This document shows positions 47,261-54,892 of a stretch of 64,000 nt of DNA, one piece after another. Origin of the DNA: an uncultured Tateyamaria sp. (GTDB lineage: Bacteria; Pseudomonadota; Alphaproteobacteria; Rhodobacterales; Rhodobacteraceae); contig CAJQRC010000003.1 of NCBI GenBank assembly GCA_905480645.1, positions 62,001-126,000 of the forward strand, given 5' to 3'. The notes under the pieces are model-generated. The model worked only from the letters and a program-made list of their open reading frames with translations, was not told the DNA's origin and made no database searches. Each line of letters begins with the position of its first letter. Positions within the stretch are counted from its first letter, which is position 1. The position numbers and the translations under genes were made by a program.

Positions 47261-47322
47261 ATCAGGTGTCCGTTTTTAGCAAGGTTGCGGCGACTTGATC
47301 CCTAAAAAGAGATGTTCAGTTA

Positions 47323-48156
47323 TTAATCGCACGCGGCTTCCCCTGCAAGGCTTTCTGTTAAAGCGTATTCAACTAATTCACTTGTTTGAGATATGCGAAA
47401 ATTATCATCTGATACTAATGTAAGGCATGTCGCGCCACTATTCGATTCCCACACGGAAATTCCTTCAAGATTATCGTGCTTGCCAAATTTTGTTGTGATT
47501 AATGTTTCAGCATGCGGTTTAGGAGAATTTGGGTCAAACCTCCGAATACGGCTGCTGAATCCAAGTGGGGTGAAGGCACGTTCAAGAATATAAAGCCATC
47601 CCTTGGGGCCAATATCTGCGCCAGTTGGTTGAAATAATCCCCGTTTTGGTAAAAGGGCCGCAATATCCCATGTTTTATTTTTATATCGATAAATAGGAAA
47701 TGGAGCCCCTCGCCTAGCAGGCTTTTCGGGCAGCGTATACAAGGTGCCGTCTCGTGCTGCTGCAAGAGCCTCGAGCGATTTATTTTTTTTATATCTTATG
47801 AAATCTGGATGGCTGGAAATGGCGGTGCCATTGTCGCGACTAATTCGCCCAGGCCCTTCATAGCTGAAAAAAGTGCCATTCTGGCTTTTTGCCAATCCTT
47901 CTGTATCCCTTTCGGGATATGGTAATTTAACAGTCTGAATATTCATGAGCTGGCCAGTATTGCCGTTACGAATAATTGTGAAACGGTATCCAATGCCGCG
48001 ATCGGATAATACGAATGCCGCCGCTCCACCATGCTCAACCTCGATCGCAGATAACCCGCTAAGCCCTTTAAGTGGAATGCTCCGCAAAAAAGTAAGGGGG
48101 TCAGCTAGCGACGCGGAGGTGAGCCAAATCAGCGCGAAGCTAATACGCCAGCGCAT
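47323..48156 (-). CDS. Esterase-like activity of phytase family protein, exported
   Basis: The 277-residue product starts with a signal peptide (ISFALIWLTSASLADP) and continues as the phytase-esterase beta propeller seen in alphaproteobacterial secreted proteins: GLSGLSAIEVEHGGAAAFVLSDRG, YPERDTEGLAKSQNGTFFSYEG, KSLEALAAARDGTLYTLPE, and KHDNLEGISVWESNSGATCLTLVSDDNF. The activity of this type is not well defined. It overlaps mepA by 28 bases and yhhQ follows 62 bases later, so the three form an operon. Confidence 0.85.
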   Translation of the reverse strand: MRWRISFALIWLTSASLADPLTFLRSIPLKGLSGLSAIEVEHGGAAAFVLSDRGIGYRFTIIRNGNTGQLMNIQTVKLPYPERDTEGLAKSQNGTFFSYEGPGRISRDNGTAISSHPDFIRYKKNKSLEALAAARDGTLYTLPEKPARRGAPFPIYRYKNKTWDIAALLPKRGLFQPTGADIGPKGWLYILERAFTPLGFSSRIRRFDPNSPKPHAETLITTKFGKHDNLEGISVWESNSGATCLTLVSDDNFRISQTSELVEYALTESLAGEAACD

Positions 48157-49010
48157 TGTTGAGGCAGATCCGTAACGCGTAATTCCCTACGAGGTTTTGC
48201 GGCAGGTGCATTTGGGTCGCGTGGCTTAGGTGGGGGTGGTTTAAGGATGTTATTCACCCATTGTTGCGCATCGGCGCATCCATCACCGCGAGGTGGGGGC
48301 TCTTGGTTAATGCAGCCGCGGGCTCCTCGGGGACATGCCAAACGTACATGAAAATGATAGTGATGTCCCCACCACGGACGAACCTTACGTAACCAGCGGC
48401 GATTACCTTTTTCATCATTACACATCTGCACTTTTGCGCCAGGAAATACAAAAATACGCGCAGTCCGTTTGTCCTTTGCAGCTCTTTTTATAATCTGGTG
48501 ATGTGCATTGCTCCAATTTTTGTTTACGTACGCCCCTTTGGCGCGACGCAAAGATATTGAGGAAATATTCTCACGTTTTGTACGGCTCAGATTGAGGCGA
48601 GAAGCGGGTAGCATCCAGATATCTATATCCAGACCTAGTTGATGACTGCGGTGGCCAGACAACATAGGTCCGCCACGAGGTTGACTAATGTCTCCGATGT
48701 AAAGGCCTTTCCAGCCCGGCTGTTTGGCTGCAAATAGAGATAATTTTTGTATAAAGTCGATAGCTTGAGGATGACCCCAATTACGGTTGCGTGAGAGCCG
48801 CATAGCCTGCCATGTAGGCCCTGTTTCAGGAAGTTGTTCTGCCCCAGCAATACAGCCTTTTGAATAGCTACCGAACGGTGCTGGCTTTTGAGTTGAAGCT
48901 TCAGATTTTCCTCCAAATTTTTGCTTTGCTAACGGCTGTGCGGTAACCGCAAATCCCATGCAGAGGATCAAAGATATAAACAATGTAATAAATTTCCCAA
49001 TCTTATTCAT
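48129..49010 (-). CDS. mepA: Penicillin-insensitive murein endopeptidase
   Basis: MepA is a periplasmic LAS-type zinc endopeptidase that cuts D-Ala-mDAP and DAP-DAP cross-links. The 293-residue precursor has a signal peptide (ITLFISLILCMGFAVTAQP). Zinc ligands are in the motif H-x6-D of SGHRSHQLGLDIDIWML and in HYHFHVRLACP, and the typical Cys-rich stretch (ACPRGARGCINQ, GDGCADAQQW) is present. The gene ends by overlapping the start of the phytase-like gene by 28 bases. Wall remodelling in growth or division is the expected job. Confidence 0.94.
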   Translation of the reverse strand: MNKIGKFITLFISLILCMGFAVTAQPLAKQKFGGKSEASTQKPAPFGSYSKGCIAGAEQLPETGPTWQAMRLSRNRNWGHPQAIDFIQKLSLFAAKQPGWKGLYIGDISQPRGGPMLSGHRSHQLGLDIDIWMLPASRLNLSRTKRENISSISLRRAKGAYVNKNWSNAHHQIIKRAAKDKRTARIFVFPGAKVQMCNDEKGNRRWLRKVRPWWGHHYHFHVRLACPRGARGCINQEPPPRGDGCADAQQWVNNILKPPPPKPRDPNAPAAKPRRELRVTDLPQQCAGVLASR

Positions 49011-49576
49011 ACTTTATCGTCTCCATCTGAGTAGTCGCAGAATAGCACAGTTTAGCCAAACAAGAAGAGACCCAAAATTGTTAGAACCTCTAATTGTACA
49101 CTACCAGTAATCGTTTTTCTAATACCGATTAAAAGCAATGCTAATAATCCAAAAATACCTATCTGAACAATACTAAAATCAATTATCCAAAGCGCAAGTG
49201 TTCCACTGAAACTGGAAATACTGTTGTCGGCATCCCGCTCAAGCATCGATGAGGTCAGACAGGATGCCAAGCTATGGCCTGATGGTAATGCCTTCACTGT
49301 TTCCCAAAGGCACTTAAGGGTGGTCATTTTTAAAAACTGGAAGCTGACCTAAGTTTTAGATTATAATTATTGGAAAACTCGTGCTGTTCGCTTAAGTGCC
49401 TTGAGACAATCAAGTAGCTGCGATAAAATTAAATTACACGGCTAGACAAAAGAGACAAACTCCTTTTGCAAATTTAATACTAATTATAATAAAAAAGTGA
49501 CCTTCTTGGTCTGGCCGTGCTTGCTTACCAACGTTTCGCAGCCTAGTTATAGTTCACAAAGTAAAGGATTTCGCGC
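49011..49576. other. Intergenic region between mepA and yggT
   Basis: About 565 bases with divergent genes on both sides. A minus-strand frame of 91 codons (49052-49327) has one hydrophobic segment but no Shine-Dalgarno and no recognisable motif, so I do not call a gene. No terminator, RNA gene or repeat was seen. Confidence 0.4.
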
Positions 49577-49864
49577 ATGCTAGCTATTTACGGCCCCATA
49601 CAACTGATCCTTGGCGTCGTTTATTTCGTCATGATTGTTCACATAATAATGAGTTGGCTTATTAATTTCCAAGTTTTAAACCTTCAACAGCCGCTCGTTT
49701 CGCAGATTTGGGTAGGGTTGAACCGTTTGCTTGAACCTATTTATGAGCCTATCCGTCGAATTCTTCCAAATACAGGGGCCTTAGATCTTGCGCCACTAAT
49801 TGCTCTTTTGATCGTCATTTCAATGCGCGCTTACATTCTACCAGTCATTTTTGGTTTTGCCTAA
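49577..49864 (+). CDS. YggT family membrane protein
   Basis: A 95-residue protein with two hydrophobic hairpins: LILGVVYFVMIVHIIMSWLINF and ALDLAPLIALLIVISMRAYIL. The repeats contain LLEPIYEPIRRILPNTGALDLAPL, the signature of the YggT/CCB3 family. Roles suggested elsewhere include septum or photosystem assembly and osmotic tolerance. It precedes recQ by 80 bases on the same strand. Confidence 0.9.
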   Translation: MLAIYGPIQLILGVVYFVMIVHIIMSWLINFQVLNLQQPLVSQIWVGLNRLLEPIYEPIRRILPNTGALDLAPLIALLIVISMRAYILPVIFGFA

Positions 49865-49943
49865 TTCGCGCTTGTTCACTTGGTGTGAAAATGTGAGTCT
49901 GATTAGTAAAATTACAACTTGAAATGTTAAAGGGCTTTCGAAC

Positions 49944-51995
49944 ATGGGTTCGAATAAGGCATCCGCCGCCTCGTTACTACGAGACGTATTTGGATTTGAT
50001 GACTTTCGTCCTGGTCAGGAGGAAATCGTTGAGGCGGTAGCGAGGGGTGAAAATACGCTTGCCATTATGCCAACTGGTGGTGGTAAATCTCTATGTTTTC
50101 AATTGCCTGCGCTGATGCAAGATGGAGTGACAGTTGTAATATCTCCACTGATTGCCCTCATGCGGGACCAAGTACGTGCGCTGCAGGCCTCAGGTGTTGC
50201 TGCTGGTGCATTAACGTCTGGCAATTCGCCAGAAGAAACTGAGATGGTTTGGAATGCTCTCCAAGAGCGCAAGCTTAAACTTTTATATATAACGCCGGAG
50301 CGTCTTTCTGCGGGTTCATCTCTTGGTATGCTGCGTAATATTGGAGTTAGCATGATCGCTGTGGATGAGGCGCATTGCATTAGTCAATGGGGACATGATT
50401 TTCGCCCAGATTATCTGCGGATAGGAGAACTGCGTCGTACGCTAAATGTTCCGCTGGCTGCTTTTACTGCGACGGCTGATGCAGAAAGCCGAGTTGAGAT
50501 TGTGGAAAAGCTTTTTGATGGGGTTCGTCCACGCACATTTTTACATGGTTTTGACAGACCTAATATTCATTTGGCGTTTACAGTTAAGAATAGTCCACGC
50601 ACTCAAATCTTGAATTTTGTAAATGCACGCAAAGGGCAATCTGGGATAATATATTGTGGAACACGAGCTAAAACAGAAACTCTAGCTTTGGGATTGCGGG
50701 AAGTTGGACATGCTTCAATATATTATCATGGTGGAATGGACGGTGAAGACCGCCGTATTGCAGAACGTCGGTTTCAGCAAGAAGACGGCCTAATTGTGGT
50801 AGCTACGGTAGCATTTGGTATGGGCATTGATAAACCAGATATACGCTGGGTTGCTCATGCGGACTTACCGAAATCTGTTGAATCCTATTATCAAGAAATA
50901 GGTCGAGCTGGGCGTGATGGGCATCCAGCGGAAACATTAACACTGTTTGGACCTGAAGATATCAAGTTACGTCGTAGTCAAATTGATGAGGGATTAGCGC
51001 CTGCTGAACGGCGTATGGCCGATCATGCTCGGCTTAATGCGCTTTTAGGGTTGGCCGAAGCTTTAGAATGTCGCCGTAAAACACTTCTTAATTACTTCGG
51101 TGAAACTAAGGTTAATTGTAATCACTGTGATCTTTGTCAAAATCCACCAGAAGTCTTTGATGGAACAACTGCCGTGCGAAAGGCCCTTTCCGCTATGCTG
51201 CGTACTGAAGAACGGTTTGGATCTGGGCATCTGATAGATATCTTATTAGGTAACGAGACTGAAAAAATCCGTCAACGCGCTCATACAAAACTACCAACCT
51301 TTGGCATTGGAAAAGAATACACTCGTGTTCAGTGGCAAACAGTTTTTAGACAGATGATGGGGCATGATTTAGTTCGGCCGGATGCAGACCGATATGGCGC
51401 ATTGCGGATGACAGATGCTGCTTTGCCAATTTTACGCGGTCTAGCCTCTATCAACTTACGAAGAGATACGATCAAGGCGGCTGTGCGACGGCCGACTGTA
51501 ACTTCAATGTTATCAGAGGAACATGCGCCATTGCTTTCAGCGCTGAAAGCAAAAAGACGAGGGTTGGCTGAGGTTGCAAATGTCCCTGCATACATAATAT
51601 TCCCAGATCGAACTCTGATAGAAATGGCAGAAAGACGACCGAAAAATTTAGATCAAATGGCACGAGTTAATGGTGTGGGTGCTAAAAAACTGCAAAACTT
51701 TGGAGAGGCATTCCTGAAAGTGATTAATAATGAGGTGGAACCACTACACCCAACGCGACGCAAATTGGCTGGGCGGAAGTGTGGAGCGCTCTTTGATAAG
51801 CTTATGAAAGTGCAGACCGATCTGGCTAGAGGCTCTGATGGAACGGGTAAGCCACTGAGTTGTTCAGCGTCGCAGTTAGCCAAAGTAGCGCAATTGCGTC
51901 CAGACGATAATGTGGCGATTGAGCGTGTTTTGGGAGACCAAAAGGCTGAACGATTTGGCTCAGCTTTTCTGGACGTCCTTAGAAATGCGGGCTAG
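49944..51995 (+). CDS. recQ: ATP-dependent DNA helicase RecQ
   Basis: RecQ unwinds 3'-to-5' and processes stalled forks. In 683 residues Walker A is in IMPTGGGKSLCFQLPAL, Walker B is the DEAH box (VDEAHCISQWGHDFRPDY), and motif VI reads YYQEIGRAGRDGHPAET. The zinc-binding RQC region (NCNHCDLCQNP) follows at about 395. The C-terminal HRDC domain (ERRPKNLDQMARVNGVGAKKLQNFGEAFL) is complete. It stands 29 bases before yaaA on the same strand. Confidence 0.96.
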   Translation: MGSNKASAASLLRDVFGFDDFRPGQEEIVEAVARGENTLAIMPTGGGKSLCFQLPALMQDGVTVVISPLIALMRDQVRALQASGVAAGALTSGNSPEETEMVWNALQERKLKLLYITPERLSAGSSLGMLRNIGVSMIAVDEAHCISQWGHDFRPDYLRIGELRRTLNVPLAAFTATADAESRVEIVEKLFDGVRPRTFLHGFDRPNIHLAFTVKNSPRTQILNFVNARKGQSGIIYCGTRAKTETLALGLREVGHASIYYHGGMDGEDRRIAERRFQQEDGLIVVATVAFGMGIDKPDIRWVAHADLPKSVESYYQEIGRAGRDGHPAETLTLFGPEDIKLRRSQIDEGLAPAERRMADHARLNALLGLAEALECRRKTLLNYFGETKVNCNHCDLCQNPPEVFDGTTAVRKALSAMLRTEERFGSGHLIDILLGNETEKIRQRAHTKLPTFGIGKEYTRVQWQTVFRQMMGHDLVRPDADRYGALRMTDAALPILRGLASINLRRDTIKAAVRRPTVTSMLSEEHAPLLSALKAKRRGLAEVANVPAYIIFPDRTLIEMAERRPKNLDQMARVNGVGAKKLQNFGEAFLKVINNEVEPLHPTRRKLAGRKCGALFDKLMKVQTDLARGSDGTGKPLSCSASQLAKVAQLRPDDNVAIERVLGDQKAERFGSAFLDVLRNAG

Positions 51996-52024
51996 ATCAG
52001 CAATAACGAGGGTGAGGTGGCAAC

Positions 52025-52798
52025 ATGTTAGTAGTAATATCCCCAGCAAAGAAGCTGGATTGGGCAGAGCATAAGTTTAAAACGACAAAACCGGAAATGC
52101 AGGATGACGCAGTGCGTTTGGTAAAAACTGCGCGTGATCTCACGAAAAGTAAGCTTAAAACGCTTATGGGCCTTAGTGATAATCTTGCGAGCTTAACTAG
52201 AGAGCGCTTCCAAGCTTTTGAGGAGGCACCAAAGGCTGAGATCACTCGGCCTGCGATGCTGGCTTTTGCAGGCGATACCTATCAAGGACTGGACGCAGTT
52301 AGTTTTTCTAGTTCTGAAGTTACATACGCTCAGGATCACCTGCGCATTTTATCTGGCCTTTATGGTCTATTGCGTCCTCTCGATGCTATACAGCCTTATA
52401 GGCTTGAAATGGGTAGCCGTTTAGAAACGGAGCGTGGAGCTTCACTTTATGATTACTGGCGTGAGGATCTGTCTAAGGCGTTAAACGCCCAAGCCGAATT
52501 TACTAACAGTAATGTTTTGGTGAACTGTGCAAGTCAGGAATATTTTGGTGCGGTGGTCAAAAAGGCTTTGATACCAAGTGTGGTTACGCCAGTCTTTATG
52601 GAAGATAAAGACAGTAGTCCTAAAATTATAAGTTTTTTTGCCAAGAAAGCACGGGGAGCGATGGCGCGCTACATGGTGCAAAATCAAATAAGCGATCTGG
52701 ATGGACTGAAAGCCTTTGATAGCGGCGGTTATGTATTTAAGCCTAAGTTATCTAACGATTCAAAAATTGTTTTTGTACGTCCATATCCAATGATTTAA
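52025..52798 (+). CDS. yaaA: Peroxide stress protein YaaA (DUF328)
   Basis: YaaA limits free iron and DNA damage during hydrogen peroxide stress in E. coli. The 257-residue protein has the family start MLVVISPAKKLDW, the DTYQGLDA and LSGLYGLLRPLDAIQPYRLEMG motifs, VNCASQEYFGAV and FFAKKARGAMARYMVQNQI. GAGGTGGC upstream of the ATG acts as a ribosome-binding site. It is cotranscribed with recQ, which suits a common damage-response theme. Confidence 0.93.
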   Translation: MLVVISPAKKLDWAEHKFKTTKPEMQDDAVRLVKTARDLTKSKLKTLMGLSDNLASLTRERFQAFEEAPKAEITRPAMLAFAGDTYQGLDAVSFSSSEVTYAQDHLRILSGLYGLLRPLDAIQPYRLEMGSRLETERGASLYDYWREDLSKALNAQAEFTNSNVLVNCASQEYFGAVVKKALIPSVVTPVFMEDKDSSPKIISFFAKKARGAMARYMVQNQISDLDGLKAFDSGGYVFKPKLSNDSKIVFVRPYPMI

Positions 52799-52802
52799 TT
52801 TT

Positions 52803-52823
52803 TTAGAATTTTTTTAATTCTAA
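52803..52823. terminator. AT-only hairpin between convergent genes
   Basis: TTAGAATT and AATTCTAA form an eight-pair inverted repeat around TTTTT, five bases beyond the yaaA stop and 27 bases before the end of the convergent 680-residue gene. A weak two-way terminator is the simplest reading. Confidence 0.4.
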
Positions 52824-52849
52824 TTAGCGTTGCTTAAATAGTTACTAAA

Positions 52850-54892
52850 TCACCGTCTGCCTTCTCTTACCCAAGCAGCAGTTATAAAACTTGCTGCCAG
52901 CAAAAGTACAAGCCAAGGTGGTAAAAGTGCTATTTGGTGTACATCAAGTGTCTGATAAGCTTTGCGCGGCGTGATCCCAATCCAACCGCGTCCTGCTGCA
53001 GGCCGCCCTTCCGCAACCTTACGAATACTGGGTGTTCCATCTTCTAATTTAAGGATACCCCCTTGGTTGGTCGCCACCTGACTGGCCATGATAGAAGTAG
53101 ATGCGATAGTAGATTCAAACTCTCGTGGTGCTGCAGGGCCGAGGCCGATTATTGTTGTTTTTTTATTGTTTTCAAGGTGATATAGCCCAATTTCTGGCCC
53201 GTCAAAGTCGGCTGTAAATAAGCCTGGTTCATTGGCCTCCATGTCCAGTTTAGTTGTTGTTCCGTCCGGATTGGTAATTGTGACTGGGGCGGTTTCTGCT
53301 GACAATGTACGGCGGATAATTTTCATCGTCTGTCCGGTTGCCGTTGCAGTTAAGGCTTCCTCCTCTAATTCTGGCTCTTTCATCATCCAATGTGCAAGAC
53401 GGCGTAATAATTCCAGTTGTGGTCCACCCCCCTCATATCCCCGGTTCCATAGCCAGGCATGATCGGATGCCAATAGTGCAACACGGCCATTCTCCACTCT
53501 ATCTAAGATAAGTAGTGGTCGCTTATCTATACCTTTCAAAACGACGACCCCGGACCTAGGTGTTACATCTACCTGTCTTAGCCAGCGCCCCCAATCTCCA
53601 GAGTTAGGCAGCTTTGTTGTGACGGGATGGCGTTCCCCAATGTCTGAAACAACAGGTGAATAGGGCTCATCAATTACACGTCCTGAAGGTTGCGCTGGCA
53701 TTATGCTCCCCAAAGGTGATCGATAGAGACTGTCTGCACTCGCAAAATCTGGGCCTGCCGCAATTAGAACTGCCCCACCATCCCGGACATATCTTGCGAC
53801 ATTATCAAGATATAGAGCAGGCAAAATGCCTCTGCGTTTATACCTGTCAAAAATAATCAGATCGAAATCATCTATCTTTTCTAGAAATAGCTCACGTGTT
53901 GGGAACGCAATCAACGATAACTCGTCAACAGGTACACCGTCCTGTTTTCCTGGTGGACGTAAAATGGTAAAGTGCACTAAGTCGACAGAGCTATCAGATT
54001 TAAGCAGATTCCGCCATGTGCGGCTACCGGCATGAGGTTCGCCTGATACTAACAGTACTCTGAGCCGATCACGGATGCCGTTAATTTGGATGAGAGCTGT
54101 ATTATTTTTGGCAGTTAATTCTCCCTCTGCTTCTGGTACTGTGAATTGAATTACGTTCCGCCCACTGTGAGGGAGGAGAATGGGTAGAATTATATCCTCA
54201 CCTATGCGAATGTTGAAACGCTGCGCAGGTGCGCCATCCACAGAGATTTCTAGTGGGGCGAGATTGGTTTTTTGGGGAGCAGCACCGCTATCCTCAATGC
54301 GCAAAGTCAAATTTATAGGCTCACCTATAATGGCAAATGCAGGTGCGTTTTTTACGATAAATCTTCGGTCCCAATCTGTCTCGTGTCCGGTTAATAAAAC
54401 ATGCATTGGCGCAGGCATATTTACAGGTAGATCTGCATCATGAACTTGCCCGTCACTGACTGCTATGATGCCCGCAATACGTGATCGTGGAGTTTCAGCT
54501 AATGTGTTTGAGATGGCAGTCATCAATCGGGTACCAGAGTCTTCCGACCCGTCAGAGACAGTGATTTGACGAAGTTCGATGTTTTTTTGATCAGATAGGG
54601 TGGATATAAGGCTTGTGATCGCATCTGTGGTTTGTTTAGGTCTATCAGCTAGATGCTGACTGGCACTTACATCTTTGGCTAGGATAACTACGTCAGCCAA
54701 AGGCAATCGTTCTTCTTGTTGAAATTTAGGACCTGAAAGGGCCAAGATGATTATGATGCCTGCTGACCCACGCATTGCCCAGCCGTTTAGTCCACGAACC
54801 AGAGCCAAGAGAGCAAAGCCAAATACTAGGGCCGTCAAAAAAATTAAAATTGGAGATGGTAATAATGGGTCGAATATTACTGTACGGTTCAT
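52850..54892 (-). CDS. Large membrane protein of the MoxR-DUF58-DUF4159 cluster
   Basis: The 680-residue product has two or more N-terminal helices (ILIFLTALVFGFALLALV, SAGIIIILALSG) and one at the C-terminus (LPPWLVLLLAASFITAAW). Between them lies a von Willebrand-like domain (DVVILAKDVSASQHLAD, RIAGIIAVSDGQVHDADLP) and a glutamine-amidotransferase-like Rossmann region (RLRVLLVSGEPHAG, DLIIFDRYKRRGILPALYLDNVARYVRDGGAVLIAAGP). Such proteins occur only with the MoxR/DUF58/DUF4159 set and have no proven function. It starts inside the stop of the DUF4159 gene. Confidence 0.8.
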   Translation of the reverse strand: MNRTVIFDPLLPSPILIFLTALVFGFALLALVRGLNGWAMRGSAGIIIILALSGPKFQQEERLPLADVVILAKDVSASQHLADRPKQTTDAITSLISTLSDQKNIELRQITVSDGSEDSGTRLMTAISNTLAETPRSRIAGIIAVSDGQVHDADLPVNMPAPMHVLLTGHETDWDRRFIVKNAPAFAIIGEPINLTLRIEDSGAAPQKTNLAPLEISVDGAPAQRFNIRIGEDIILPILLPHSGRNVIQFTVPEAEGELTAKNNTALIQINGIRDRLRVLLVSGEPHAGSRTWRNLLKSDSSVDLVHFTILRPPGKQDGVPVDELSLIAFPTRELFLEKIDDFDLIIFDRYKRRGILPALYLDNVARYVRDGGAVLIAAGPDFASADSLYRSPLGSIMPAQPSGRVIDEPYSPVVSDIGERHPVTTKLPNSGDWGRWLRQVDVTPRSGVVVLKGIDKRPLLILDRVENGRVALLASDHAWLWNRGYEGGGPQLELLRRLAHWMMKEPELEEEALTATATGQTMKIIRRTLSAETAPVTITNPDGTTTKLDMEANEPGLFTADFDGPEIGLYHLENNKKTTIIGLGPAAPREFESTIASTSIMASQVATNQGGILKLEDGTPSIRKVAEGRPAAGRGWIGITPRKAYQTLDVHQIALLPPWLVLLLAASFITAAWVREGRR

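Noticed and set aside
47261-47322. preQ1 riboswitch before the queuosine precursor transporter
   Set aside because: The 62-base leader has neither the A-rich tail nor the stem-loop of preQ1-I or preQ1-II.
49052-49327. 91-codon minus-strand frame with one hydrophobic segment
   Set aside because: No ribosome-binding site or family likeness; could be a small membrane protein, but support is insufficient.
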